Source: JAHBVY01 sp964415255 (lineage in GTDB: Bacteria > Myxococcota_A > Polyangia > Polyangiales > Polyangiaceae). From it: 41,357 bases of DNA. The number at the start of each line of letters is the position of its first letter. The stretch's first letter is position 1. The notes under the pieces are model-generated. The model made no database searches, had not been told where the DNA came from, and saw only the letters and a program-made list of their open reading frames with translations. Position numbers and translations under genes: made by a program. Where the stretch lies: assembly GCA_964415255.1 (NCBI GenBank), contig CAYQAC010000028.1:1-41357 (forward strand). Direction: 5' to 3'. This document shows, piece after piece, positions 1 through 7,090 of this stretch.

Positions 1-423
1 GGGGCGCGGCTCCGGCAGCCGGTGGAGCTCGGCGGCGCCGAGCACGGCGCCGAGCTGGGGGTGCTGCTTGGGGCGCGCTTCACGGCGCTGCCGCGCTGGC
101 TCACCCTGAGCGCGGAGCTCTCGGTGTCCTCAGGCCTCTCCTGGACAACGACCGAGGGCGCAGACGGCGCCACGTCGGAGCGCCTGGAGCGCCCCGCCGC
201 CTGGCTGCTCGGCGTCGCCACGGCGCCCACCCCTGAGCTCCGCCTGCTGCTGGCCGGCGGCGGCGCCCTGCCCCTGAGCGTCACTGAGCGCACCGCGTCC
301 CCCCAAGGCGCGCTCCCCGGCAGCGGCGCCGAGCCCGTCAGTGACACTCACCTGAGCGCCGCCCTGGGCGTCCCCGCGTTCCACGGCTTACTCAGCCTCC
401 AATACCAGTTCGGCGCGCTGTGA
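1..423 (+). CDS. C-terminal part of a probable outer-membrane beta-barrel protein
   Basis: The reading frame is open from base 1 and ends at a TGA at 421-423, so the true start lies outside the window. About 140 residues are visible. They alternate hydrophobic and polar residues in short strands (for example LRLLLAGGGALPLSV) and end in LLSLQYQFGAL, which resembles the last strand of an outer-membrane barrel. I do not recognise the family. The stop codon is the first three bases of a 16-bp tandem repeat, so the gene end was probably involved in repeat growth. A secreted beta-rich protein remains possible. Confidence 0.6.
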   Translation, partial: GARLRQPVELGGAEHGAELGVLLGARFTALPRWLTLSAELSVSSGLSWTTTEGADGATSERLERPAAWLLGVATAPTPELRLLLAGGGALPLSVTERTASPQGALPGSGAEPVSDTHLSAALGVPAFHGLLSLQYQFGAL

Positions 424-546
424 GCGCAGCGCACGATGAGCGCAGAGCACAATGAGCGCAGAGCACAACGAGCGCAGAGCACAACGAGCGCAGAGCACAA
501 TGAGCGCAGCGCACAATGAGCGCAGAGCACAATGAGCGCAGCGAAC
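421..546. repeat. 16-bp tandem repeat, about 7.9 copies
   Basis: The unit is TGAGCGCAGAGCACAA. Seven full copies and a 14-base partial copy run head to tail with one to three substitutions each. The first copy contains the stop codon of the upstream gene. No coding role is evident. The array separates the upstream gene end from the small gene at 584. Confidence 0.93.
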
Positions 547-583
547 GGCGCCCGAACCGAAGCTCCTCCAAGCAACCTAAAGG

Positions 584-901
584 ATGACCACACGACGCCA
601 AGCAAGCGAACCCAGGAGCCCCGCGTTTCAAGCGGTGTTTCCACCTTGGTTCTCTGGGGCGCTCGAGCATGAGGCCGAGGCCAAGGGGTACCTCCACGAC
701 GTGCTCGTGGTGGTCGGCGGGCAGCGGCACCACATCACGTTCATCGACGAGCACACCCTGACGCACGACGGCGGGTTCGCGGCATCTGAGGTGGAGGTGG
801 TCGCCGCCATCACGCGCGCTCACCTGTTGGCTCGCATCGCAGATCTGGTTAAAACAGGTCAGATCGCGCGCTGGGAGGTCGAGGCCGAGCGCGATGGCTA
901 G
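584..901 (+). CDS. small conserved-looking hypothetical protein
   Basis: A 105-residue protein with no signal peptide or membrane segment. The middle (about residues 35-75) reads as a compact alpha/beta unit, with DVLVVVGGQRHHITFIDEHTL followed by helical sequence containing EVEVVAAITRAHLLARIADLV. The ATG follows AAGG with almost no spacer, so ribosome binding at this start is poor and a downstream start is possible. I do not recognise the family. Codon use looks like that of the neighbours. It converges with the polysaccharide-export operon ending at 1016. Confidence 0.5.
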   Translation: MTTRRQASEPRSPAFQAVFPPWFSGALEHEAEAKGYLHDVLVVVGGQRHHITFIDEHTLTHDGGFAASEVEVVAAITRAHLLARIADLVKTGQIARWEVEAERDG

Positions 902-935
902 CCCCATCAGCCATCGAACGGGCAATCAAAACCCA

Positions 936-1012
936 CGCCGGGCACGAAGCTGAGGTCCCCTGACTGGACAGCGTGAGGCCGCGCGCCGCGGGACGTCAGG
1001 CGCGGCGCCACC
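936..1012 (-). repeat. degenerate duplicate of the 3' end of the OPX gene
   Basis: Bases 936-1012 resemble 1027-1080, the last codons of the OPX gene. Shared blocks include GGCACGAAG, GGTCCCC, GACTGGA and GTCAGGCGCGGC. In the minus-strand frame the copy reads GAAPDVP, like GAAPDIP of the intact gene, and then an insertion disrupts the match. It lies just after the OPX stop codon, so it looks like a decayed tandem duplication of the last 20-25 codons. Confidence 0.65.
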
Positions 1013-1015
1013 CGC

Positions 1016-1753
1016 TCAGAACACGCGCTGAGGCACGAAGATGCGGTCCCCGGACTGGAGCGGGATGTCAGGCGCGGCACCCTCGTTGATGGCGTCCGCC
1101 GAGACCACCACCGTCACGTCGCCGTCCTGCGTTTGGCGCGTGAGCCGCACCTGGGTGAGGCTCGCGATGGAGTTGAAGCCGCCCGCCTGAGAGACGGCCT
1201 GGATCAAGGTGAGCCCAGGCGCGTAGGGGAAGCTGCCTGGCTTCTGCACCTCACCCATGACGGTCACCTTACGACTATTATAAGCCTCCACCCTGACTAT
1301 CACCACGGGGCGCTGGAGGATCTGCTGCTGCTTCAGCTCCTTGGTGATGAGCTGGGCCACCTCCTGCGGCTCGAGGCCCGTCACCTTCAGGCGCTCAAGG
1401 TAAGGTACGGCCACCGTACCATCGCTCGCGATCTCGTACTCCTCCGGCAGATCTTTCTCGCCAACGATCTGCATCTTGAAGACGTCGCCTGGGCCGAGCC
1501 GGCTCGACTCCGCCACCGGTGGCAAGTTGCCACGCACGGCCGGCCCCGAGGACCCGCACGCAGCCACCCACGCGGTGAGCAACATCACCGCGAGGCAGTA
1601 CGTCAGCCGCCCGAACGAGGCCGCCGCGAGGCAGTACGTCAGGCGCCCGAACGAGGCCGCCGTGAGGCAGTGCGTCAGGCGCCCGAACAAGGCCGCCGTG
1701 AGGCAGTACGTCAGCCGCCCGAACAAAGCCCGCCTAGCGCGTACTGCCGTCAC
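1016..1753 (-). CDS. short polysaccharide export (OPX/Wza-family) lipoprotein
   Basis: A 245-residue protein of the Poly_export/SLBB family. After a lipobox (WVAAC, Cys66) the segment LGPGDVFKMQIVGEKDLPEEYEI begins the polysaccharide-export domain. An SLBB region follows (VTVMGEVQKPGSFPYAPGLTL and the C-terminal LQSGDRIFVPQ). There is no C-terminal amphipathic helix of the kind that forms the outer-membrane pore in E. coli Wza. In the known family such short OPX proteins work with a separate outer-membrane barrel, and one is encoded directly upstream. The GTG start at 1753 overlaps the stop of the barrel gene (GTGA). The first 60 residues contain four copies of a 12-residue repeat, so the true start is uncertain. 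The gene closes the three-gene export operon. Confidence 0.88.
   Translation of the reverse strand: MTAVRARRALFGRLTYCLTAALFGRLTHCLTAASFGRLTYCLAAASFGRLTYCLAVMLLTAWVAACGSSGPAVRGNLPPVAESSRLGPGDVFKMQIVGEKDLPEEYEIASDGTVAVPYLERLKVTGLEPQEVAQLITKELKQQQILQRPVVIVRVEAYNSRKVTVMGEVQKPGSFPYAPGLTLIQAVSQAGGFNSIASLTQVRLTRQTQDGDVTVVVSADAINEGAAPDIPLQSGDRIFVPQRVF
1592..1735 (-). repeat. 36-bp in-frame tandem repeat in the OPX signal region, 4 copies
   Basis: Four head-to-tail copies of a 36-bp unit with a few substitutions lie at 1592-1627, 1628-1663, 1664-1699 and 1700-1735. On the minus strand they encode a 12-residue unit, approximately FGRLTYCLTAAS. They sit between the GTG start and the hydrophobic core of the lipoprotein signal peptide. 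Because 36 is a multiple of three, gain or loss of copies would keep the frame. Confidence 0.95.
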
Positions 1754-3096
1754 ATGAACCAGCGCGCGCCGAGGTAGATCTCGTAGCGGTTAAACCGCAG
1801 ATCGTCGGTCAACGCTGGGTCTGTCTCTGACGTGGGCACTTCGTTCCTAGTCAGGTTGGCGTTGTAACGCCCGGTGAGGTTCAGGCCGAAGCTGTCGCTC
1901 GTGCGGTACTCAGCGAACGCCGAGGCGTCCAAGCGGTTCTCGCCGAAGGCGCCGAAGCGCGGGGCGCCACTCGCGAAGTAGCTCTGCGGGTAGCTCACGT
2001 GGGTGAGGCCGCCCTCCACCCCGAACACCACCACGCCGCCCAGGAAGTAGTCGAACTTCAGGTAGCCGCGATCTTGTTGGTAGTGATCCCCGAGGTAGCT
2101 GTTGCGGAAGTCACGCACGTAGCCGAGCGCGACGGACGACAAGCCAACCGAAGCTGAGGTGCTGTCCAGATCAGGCTGGGGGCTGACGAACCACTTCAGC
2201 TCACCGTGGCCGATCACGCTGTCAAAATCGTGCACCGGCTTACCATCACGCGACTCATAGAAGCTGGCACCCCAACCGACCATCGCGAGCAAGGCGAAGC
2301 GGTTCGTGATGAGCCCGTTCACCCCGACCCGCGCCCGGAGGGGGGTGGAGTCTTGTTGCCCGGTGTCGCGCGTGTAGCGCAGGAACCCGAGCGAGGCGTC
2401 GTACATCAGCGCGGTGCGTGGCAAGAAGCGCCAGCGACCGCGCGTCTTGATGGAGTGCTGGCCGTTGTCCAGGTGCTCGAAGGCCTCCTCCTCGAAGTAC
2501 GTCCCCTGGTACTCGTAGCCCAAGCGCCAATCGAACAACCCGCCGCCGGGCCGCCAGCTGAGCCCAAGGCCACCTCGCACCGCGTGACGATCGAACGCCA
2601 GGCTGTCCTCAGGGGTGTTGGAGGGCTGCACCATCCGCGTGTAGTCCGCGTACACATCGCCACCGAAGGGGCGCGTCGGGGCGATCTCCAGCTTGAGGCC
2701 GAGGGTGCCGCTGATGTGGCGCTGCTCGCTCACCTCATCCGAGAAGTCGCTGTCCGCCGCCAACAGCTCGTTGTAGGTCGCCGCCAGGTTCGCCTCGAAG
2801 TTGAAGGCGCGGTGCTGATCTGGTGCGCGGGGGCCGCTCAGCGTCTTCAGGCTGAGCGATGGGGTGAGGCGGAAGCGCCAGGCGGCGATCTCGTCTTCCG
2901 CCGAGGAGCGCTGGAAGTAGTTGGAGTCGTAGCCGACCTCTCCTGCGATACCTGGGTGCAGCGAGAGATCGCCCGTGCGGATCCCTGGCCCCTCCCCGAG
3001 GCGTCGATCGGCGAGCCAAGGCTGGCCCTGCGCAGCGGCGACGCCCGGCAGCAGAGTCAGCGCAAAAGCAGCCGCCCACGTGAAGTGCTTCTTCAT
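1750..3096 (-). CDS. outer-membrane beta-barrel of a composite polysaccharide export channel
   Basis: A 448-residue protein with a signal peptide (MKKHFTWAAAFALTLLPGVAAAQ). The rest is amphipathic strand after strand (for example FNFEANLAATYNELL, RLGYEYQGTYFEEEAF, GRWRFLPRTALMYDASLGFLRY), ending in YEIYLGARWFM. The final aromatic-plus-Met strand suits a transmembrane barrel. In other myxobacteria a large barrel of this kind is encoded next to a short OPX protein, and the two are proposed to form the outer-membrane translocon. Gene adjacency and the 4-nt GTGA overlap with the OPX gene support that role here. A TTG one codon earlier is possible, but the ATG at 3096 gives a normal signal peptide. 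Confidence 0.82.
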   Translation of the reverse strand: MKKHFTWAAAFALTLLPGVAAAQGQPWLADRRLGEGPGIRTGDLSLHPGIAGEVGYDSNYFQRSSAEDEIAAWRFRLTPSLSLKTLSGPRAPDQHRAFNFEANLAATYNELLAADSDFSDEVSEQRHISGTLGLKLEIAPTRPFGGDVYADYTRMVQPSNTPEDSLAFDRHAVRGGLGLSWRPGGGLFDWRLGYEYQGTYFEEEAFEHLDNGQHSIKTRGRWRFLPRTALMYDASLGFLRYTRDTGQQDSTPLRARVGVNGLITNRFALLAMVGWGASFYESRDGKPVHDFDSVIGHGELKWFVSPQPDLDSTSASVGLSSVALGYVRDFRNSYLGDHYQQDRGYLKFDYFLGGVVVFGVEGGLTHVSYPQSYFASGAPRFGAFGENRLDASAFAEYRTSDSFGLNLTGRYNANLTRNEVPTSETDPALTDDLRFNRYEIYLGARWFM

Positions 3097-3164
3097 CAAT
3101 CAGTCCAAAAACGTGCGAGCAGTGGCAAGGGTGCTTGCCCAGCAAAAGCAGACAGGTGACCTCA

Positions 3165-3776
3165 TCAGCTGGTCGGGCTGCTCACCACCGGAGGTGGACT
3201 GATGAGCGGGTCGTCTGGGTACTCCGACGGGTCGGTGTCGACGATGCCAGGATCGATCGTCAGCTCGACCTCTGTATCACCGATGAACGCCGCCTCTTCC
3301 CCCACGCACTGGTTCGCCTCCGCCGCGAGGCTCTGGCCCCGCTCTCGGAGCACGCCGAGCACGGAGAACTCATGGCGCGCGCGGTCTGTGTCACTGCGCT
3401 CCACCGCGGTCTTCAGGCTCGCCTGGCGATCTTTGAAGGAGCGCAGGGCAACGTCGACTTGGTTGAGCTTGTCATCCAAGCACAGCACCTTCACCACGTC
3501 GCGCGCCTGGCGCGCCTCCTGAAGCTGCTTTCGGATCGTCGATCCGATGCGCTCCATCTCGCCGAGGTATTGCTCAGCGCGCGCCGACTGCTCAGCGGGC
3601 GACAGGTTCACATCCTGCCCTGCCTCGAGCTCCACAGGGTTGCCCGCGCCATCTGACGAGCCATCACCTGCGCTCTGCGCCGTGGCGACCGCGCCAACGA
3701 ACAGCGCTGCGATCATTGCGCCCAATTGCGTCTTGCTTCGAAGCTTCAAGCCGCGCCTCCCTCTGAACGAAAACAT
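3165..3776 (-). CDS. periplasmic helical protein, first gene of the polysaccharide export operon
   Basis: A 203-residue protein with a signal peptide (basic RGRRGLKLRSK, then a hydrophobic core ending AVATAQ). The mature part is mainly charged helix (about residues 58-155, containing AEQYLGEMERIGSTIRKQLQEA and FKDRQASLKTAVERSD), with two cysteines (VLCLDD and QCVGEE). The tail is acidic and proline-rich. I do not recognise the family. It is first in an operon with the barrel and OPX genes, 68 bp upstream of the barrel start. I infer an accessory role in export, for example a periplasmic spacer or chaperone. A consensus-like promoter lies just upstream. Confidence 0.75.
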   Translation of the reverse strand: MFSFRGRRGLKLRSKTQLGAMIAALFVGAVATAQSAGDGSSDGAGNPVELEAGQDVNLSPAEQSARAEQYLGEMERIGSTIRKQLQEARQARDVVKVLCLDDKLNQVDVALRSFKDRQASLKTAVERSDTDRARHEFSVLGVLRERGQSLAAEANQCVGEEAAFIGDTEVELTIDPGIVDTDPSEYPDDPLISPPPVVSSPTS

Positions 3777-4325
3777 CTAAAAAGTAAGCGTGGGCGAGTA
3801 TACGGAGCGGTCAATCGAGTGTCAACGACCCCCCTACCTTGTCGTACTTCTGCCCCCATCATCGGCCGCGCCGGCTTGGCCGAATCGGCCAACGGGCCGC
3901 AAGGCCCAGTAGCCTGCCTGCCCGCCCGAGTACCGAACGGTGGGTTGCGAAGCTCATGCAGGGTTAGCTCCGTCGGCCTCACAGCGCCTGGCCGCCCAGG
4001 ATACTCACCCACTGTTCGCATGAGACCGCTCACGGTGGGTGTGGTGCGTGAAGTGGAGCTGTCGTTCAGGTCGACCAAGGCTGTGGCCACATGCCACATG
4101 GGGCGAGCATGGGGCGCCTACCCAACCCCAAAAAAACGAACGCCAGGCCGAGACTTGTTCAGCGCATCACGGCGCTCCCCAACGCGAGAGCCGAACGCCA
4201 GGCCGGGGCAGGCTGGCACTGGCGTAGCCCAGGTCGGGTAGCGGCGGAGCAGCACGAAGCGTGCTCCAGACTGCACTCCAGGTGAAGCGCGCTCAAGAGG
4301 AAGCGCGCTCAAGAGGAAGCTGCGG
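3777..4325. other. intergenic region between divergent export operon and convergent motility gene end
   Basis: No convincing gene. It holds the export promoter (3797-3825) and a copy of the dispersed motif CCAACCCCAAAAAAACGAAC at 4122-4141, also found near 19502. Two copies of the 16-bp unit AAGCGCGCTCAAGAGG lie at 4285-4316, just before the end of the GltG-like gene. Open frames here lack domain-like sequence. Confidence 0.7.
3797..3825 (-). promoter_or_regulatory. sigma-70-type promoter of the polysaccharide export operon
   Basis: On the minus strand TTGACA (3820-3825) is followed after exactly 17 bp by TATACT (3797-3802). This is five of six -10 consensus bases and a perfect -35. The ATG at 3776 is 20 nt below the -10, which predicts a short leader of about 13 nt without a clear Shine-Dalgarno sequence. 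Confidence 0.85.
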
Positions 4326-5747
4326 TTACTGCTTCACGAACGTGACCGGCACGCTGATCACCGCGCTGCCGCCCTCAGGGGGCGCGAACTGAGCGGCGCT
4401 CGCGCGCGACTGGACGCAGCTCACCACCGAGCCAGGCAGGTTGCCGCTAGCGGACGCGGAGACGCCTTGGACCTCACCACCCGGGCCGACGCGGATGCTC
4501 AGCCGGATGCTCCCCTGAGCGTCTGGGTTTTGTGAGAGGCCGCGCTGATAGCAAGCACGGAAGCCTGCGCGCATACCAGCCACGACCTGACTCGCGTTGG
4601 TCACGCTGCCACCCGCGACGTTAGCGCCACCGACGCTGGCTGACCCCGTGGGGCCCTTCACGGTGCCGCCGGTGCCCGTCCCCTCGCCGCCCGTCTTGCC
4701 GGTGGCGCCGATGCTACCGAGGCCACCGCCTGAAGAGCCTGGACGCATGGGGCCTCCCCCACCTGGGAGACTCAGCCCACCGGGGCCCATGCTGCCGACA
4801 CCGGCACCGCTCGCGGCGGCGCGATCCAGCGCGTCCGTCGTGACCTCACCGTCTTGAAGCACACCGGCCGTGGCCGGCCCCGCGCCAGCCAGCGCCCCGA
4901 GCGTCTGCATCTCGAGCTGCTCGAGCTGGTTCGAGAGCGCGGCGGCCTCCTTCGAGCTCATGTTGCCGCTGCCACCACCCTGGGTGCCCGCCGTCTTGGC
5001 GGGGGCCGAGCTGGCCTTCGCTGGCTGCTTCTCGACCTCCTTGGTGTCCTTCGTGTCGGTCTCCTCGAGGTTCTCCGTGGACTCCTGGATGGGCGGGGGC
5101 GGGGGCAGCTTCTCCACCATCTCCACCAGGCCCTTCACCGACAGGCCCTCATCGATGATGGGGTCAAGCCAGTCAGAGTAGATGAGGCCGATGCCCATCA
5201 GGTGCAGCAAGAACGAGAACGCCGCGATCACCGTGGTGGGCCAGTCGACGCTGTTCACGCCGCGCGTGACCGACACCGGCAGCTGCGGGCGCGGCTGCAC
5301 CGGCGGCGGCGCGACGAACTGGAACAGGAAGGTGACGTCACCCACCACCACCTTGCCGCGTGAGTCCTCCGACAACGCGATCTGGTAGACGCCTGCCTGC
5401 ACCTGGCGCGCTTGGCCGCGCAGCACGTTCAAATCGCTGATGCCGGTGGGGAGCGCCACCCGCCCCGTCATTCCATCAAGGAAATTCAGCGCGTACTGGC
5501 CGCCCACCAATTCGAACAGCTTGAAGTTCGCAGGCAGGTTGCCCGTGGCCACCACGAACTGACTGCGCTCGGAGGGGCCCACCGTCACGTGCGTGCGCTG
5601 CTTGATGATGCGCTCCTCGATCACCCGGCCGCCTTGGACGACCCCGATGCGGAGCACCTTCGGCCCGGTCGCCATCACCGCGCGCATCACGGCGGTCATC
5701 TGCCCAGGGCGCTGGCTGGCGCCAGGTTGCATTGGCTGCTGTGTCAT
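4326..5747 (-). CDS. gltG: GltG-like gliding-motility protein with AgmX/PglI C-terminal domain
   Basis: A 473-residue inner-membrane protein. Residues 30-145 form a beta-rich cytoplasmic region resembling a degenerate FHA fold. Residues 169-190 (WPTTVIAAFSFLLHLMGIGLIY) are one membrane helix. A proline stretch (LPPPPP, about 214-219), a Gly/Ser-rich linker (about 255-385) and a TonB-like C-terminal domain follow. The last 90 residues (FRACYQRGLSQNPDAQGSIR, then the VVSCVQ stretch) match the AgmX/PglI C-terminal family, with two cysteines. In Myxococcus, GltG and GltJ of this kind link the AglRQS proton-driven motor to the periplasmic Glt complex. The absence of an N-terminal zinc ribbon or GYF domain favours GltG over GltJ. 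An SD-like GAGGG lies 8 nt before the ATG. It is the last gene of the cluster, about 440 bp from its neighbour. Confidence 0.82.
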   Translation of the reverse strand: MTQQPMQPGASQRPGQMTAVMRAVMATGPKVLRIGVVQGGRVIEERIIKQRTHVTVGPSERSQFVVATGNLPANFKLFELVGGQYALNFLDGMTGRVALPTGISDLNVLRGQARQVQAGVYQIALSEDSRGKVVVGDVTFLFQFVAPPPVQPRPQLPVSVTRGVNSVDWPTTVIAAFSFLLHLMGIGLIYSDWLDPIIDEGLSVKGLVEMVEKLPPPPPIQESTENLEETDTKDTKEVEKQPAKASSAPAKTAGTQGGGSGNMSSKEAAALSNQLEQLEMQTLGALAGAGPATAGVLQDGEVTTDALDRAAASGAGVGSMGPGGLSLPGGGGPMRPGSSGGGLGSIGATGKTGGEGTGTGGTVKGPTGSASVGGANVAGGSVTNASQVVAGMRAGFRACYQRGLSQNPDAQGSIRLSIRVGPGGEVQGVSASASGNLPGSVVSCVQSRASAAQFAPPEGGSAVISVPVTFVKQ

Positions 5748-5784
5748 CGAAATCCCTCAGAGCGGTAACCCACCGCGCCCCCGG

Positions 5785-5793
5785 AGCCTAGCA
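5785..5793 (-). promoter_or_regulatory. candidate extended -10 promoter of the GltG-like gene
   Basis: TGC-TAGGCT on the minus strand fits an extended -10 element. No good -35 is visible. The same TGCTANGCT form recurs upstream of the glt cluster (15844-15852), which supports the call only weakly. Confidence 0.4.
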
Positions 5794-6072
5794 CGGCCCA
5801 TGGGCCCCACGACCCCAAACGGTTTGGCGCTTGTAGTCCTCAAATCCGATGGGCTTCGCTAGCCCCAGCTTCCAGCAAGCGCTGCGGTTCAATGGGTTTC
5901 ATGGGCGACTGGGTACGCGCTTCGTCGCCGAACGGTCTCTCGCGCCCTGATGGCGCGTGTATTTTCCGGGTCTGGAGGTTGGGCCGCTGACCTACGGCCC
6001 GTCAGCTGAAGCCGCCGACCGCTCCAAGGAGACGCTCAGGACGCTGGCCGTGGGGTGGCGTGCGGCGCATGA

Positions 6073-6156
6073 CTGTCCAACCCCCCCAAGCTGAAGCTCA
6101 TGCTGGAGCGCTCCAGGGACCACGGATTTTTTGGGGGTTAGACGGCACCGCGCCAT
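6073..6156. repeat. dispersed palindromic element, copy 1
   Basis: Left arm CTGTCCAACCCCCCC (6073-6087) pairs with right arm GGGGGTTAGACGG (6133-6145), which continues CACCGCGCCATC to 6156. Between them is a perfect 14-bp palindrome CTGGAGCGCTCCAG (6103-6116). The T-run TTTTTT just before the right arm is shared with 25851-25863. The 16-bp GGCGTGCGGCGCATGA at 6057-6072, immediately to the left, recurs at 29488-29503. Confidence 0.75.
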
Positions 6157-6189
6157 CCTCAAACCTGACCGTTAGGGCGGCGTGAGGCC

Positions 6190-6729
6190 TCACAGTTGCC
6201 CCGGCCACTCCGTCTCCGCGAAGCGCGTCAGCTTGCGCGCCACGGTGCCCCAAGCGGTGAGCTGCTCGCCCGCTCGGCGCTGAGTCCTCCGCGCGAGCCA
6301 CGCCGAGGCGGCGCCCGTGACGACGCCCGCCCCGATGCACAGCCCGAGCGTGAGGAGATCGCCACGCCCGCTCAACCACTGGATCAGCGCCACCGCCGCG
6401 CAGAACCCGCTGGTCGCGACGGCGATGCGCGTCGTGCTCTTAGCCACGAGCCCGGCGCTGTTCAGCTCGTGCTTGAGCAGACCAAGGCTCAGGTTCAGCT
6501 CCGCCATCAGCTCGCGGGCGCTCTCCGCCGCGAGGGCAGCCGCGACGAGCTCCGCGCGGACACCGCTCGGCAGCTCAGGCTGGAGCTGCGTGAGCTCGGC
6601 GCGCGTGCCCAGGCGGAGCTTGGAAGCTAGCGAGGCGCCATCGTCCACCGCGAGCAGGCGCTGATAGCGACGCGCGCTCACGAAGCAGCAGGCGCCACCC
6701 ACACCCCAGGCGATGACCGGCCAGATCAT
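6190..6729 (-). CDS. small multi-pass membrane protein in the motility cluster
   Basis: A 179-residue protein with an N-terminal membrane segment (WPVIAWGVGGACCFVSA) and two more near residues 100-145 (IAVATSGFCAAVALIQWL and LLTLGLCIGAGVVTGAASAWL). A long amphipathic cytoplasmic-type helix lies between them. The topology (one TM, a loop, two TMs, a tail) and the helical pre-TM segment recall TolQ/ExbB/AglR proton-channel subunits, but I cannot see their conserved residues. I therefore call it unknown. It is transcribed with the glt genes, about 95 bp downstream of the small secreted protein. An 18-bp tandem repeat covers its upstream region. Confidence 0.7.
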   Translation of the reverse strand: MIWPVIAWGVGGACCFVSARRYQRLLAVDDGASLASKLRLGTRAELTQLQPELPSGVRAELVAAALAAESARELMAELNLSLGLLKHELNSAGLVAKSTTRIAVATSGFCAAVALIQWLSGRGDLLTLGLCIGAGVVTGAASAWLARRTQRRAGEQLTAWGTVARKLTRFAETEWPGQL

Positions 6730-6732
6730 ACA

Positions 6733-6786
6733 GTACGCTGCGCTGACGAAGTACGCTGCGCTGACGAAGTACGCTGCGCTGAGCGC
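6733..6786. repeat. 18-bp tandem repeat, 3 copies
   Basis: Three head-to-tail copies of GTACGCTGCGCTGACGAA (the last one degenerate) fill the space directly upstream of the start codon at 6729. They would form the leader of that gene. Confidence 0.92.
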
Positions 6787-6823
6787 TTGGCCCCAGCCAA
6801 GCCCGCGCTGGGGCCACGACCCA

Positions 6824-7072
6824 TCAGAATGGATCGCGGTACAGCGCCTCCTCGATTCGGTCGAGGAACGGCTGACGCAGCTCTGCCAGGGTGAGCCGCG
6901 GTTGAATACGGCTCACATCAACCGCCGCGATCGGCTTCTGGACCCGCCCGACGATCGTCACTTCGCTGATCGTCACCACCCGGCTCCCACCCTGGGCGGC
7001 GGCTGGCGCTGACCCCAAGGTGACGACGGCCAAGCTGGCCCCGATGATCAGCCACGCACTCAGTCGCTTCAT
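6824..7072 (-). CDS. small secreted/periplasmic protein in the motility cluster
   Basis: An 82-residue protein. MKRLSAWLIIGASLAVVTLGSAPAAAQ is a clear signal peptide. About 55 mature residues remain, with a beta-like IGRVQKPIAAVDVSR-type stretch (written VTIVGRVQKPIAAVDVSR) and a helical end (LAELRQPFLDRIEEALYRDPF). It starts 18 bp after the GltE-like stop, so it is co-transcribed. Its place between gltE-like and gltG-like genes matches where Myxococcus carries gltF, a periplasmic component, but I cannot confirm homology and leave the symbol empty. Confidence 0.72.
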   Translation of the reverse strand: MKRLSAWLIIGASLAVVTLGSAPAAAQGGSRVVTISEVTIVGRVQKPIAAVDVSRIQPRLTLAELRQPFLDRIEEALYRDPF

Positions 7073-7090
7073 GGCTCCACTCCAACGCGG

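Larger units (their letters stand above)
5748..6189. other. intergenic region inside the motility cluster
   Basis: No gene seen. On the minus strand TGCTAGGCT (5785-5793) is a plausible extended -10 for the GltG-like gene, giving a leader of about 30 nt. A hairpin CGCGCC-CTGAT-GGCGCG lies at 5941-5957. A full copy of the dispersed palindromic element is at 6073-6156. Confidence 0.65.

Noticed and set aside
421..546. CRISPR-like array
   Set aside because: Units are contiguous 16-mers with no spacers, and no cas genes are present.
2206..3159. Long plus-strand open frame opposite the beta-barrel gene
   Set aside because: Arg/Gln/Val-rich random translation in a GC-rich shadow frame. The minus strand has a signal peptide, barrel strands and a promoter.
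5941..5957. Rho-independent terminator (CGCGCC-CTGAT-GGCGCG then TGTATTTT)
   Set aside because: The T-rich side is on the plus strand, but no plus-strand gene lies upstream. Both flanking genes are on the minus strand.
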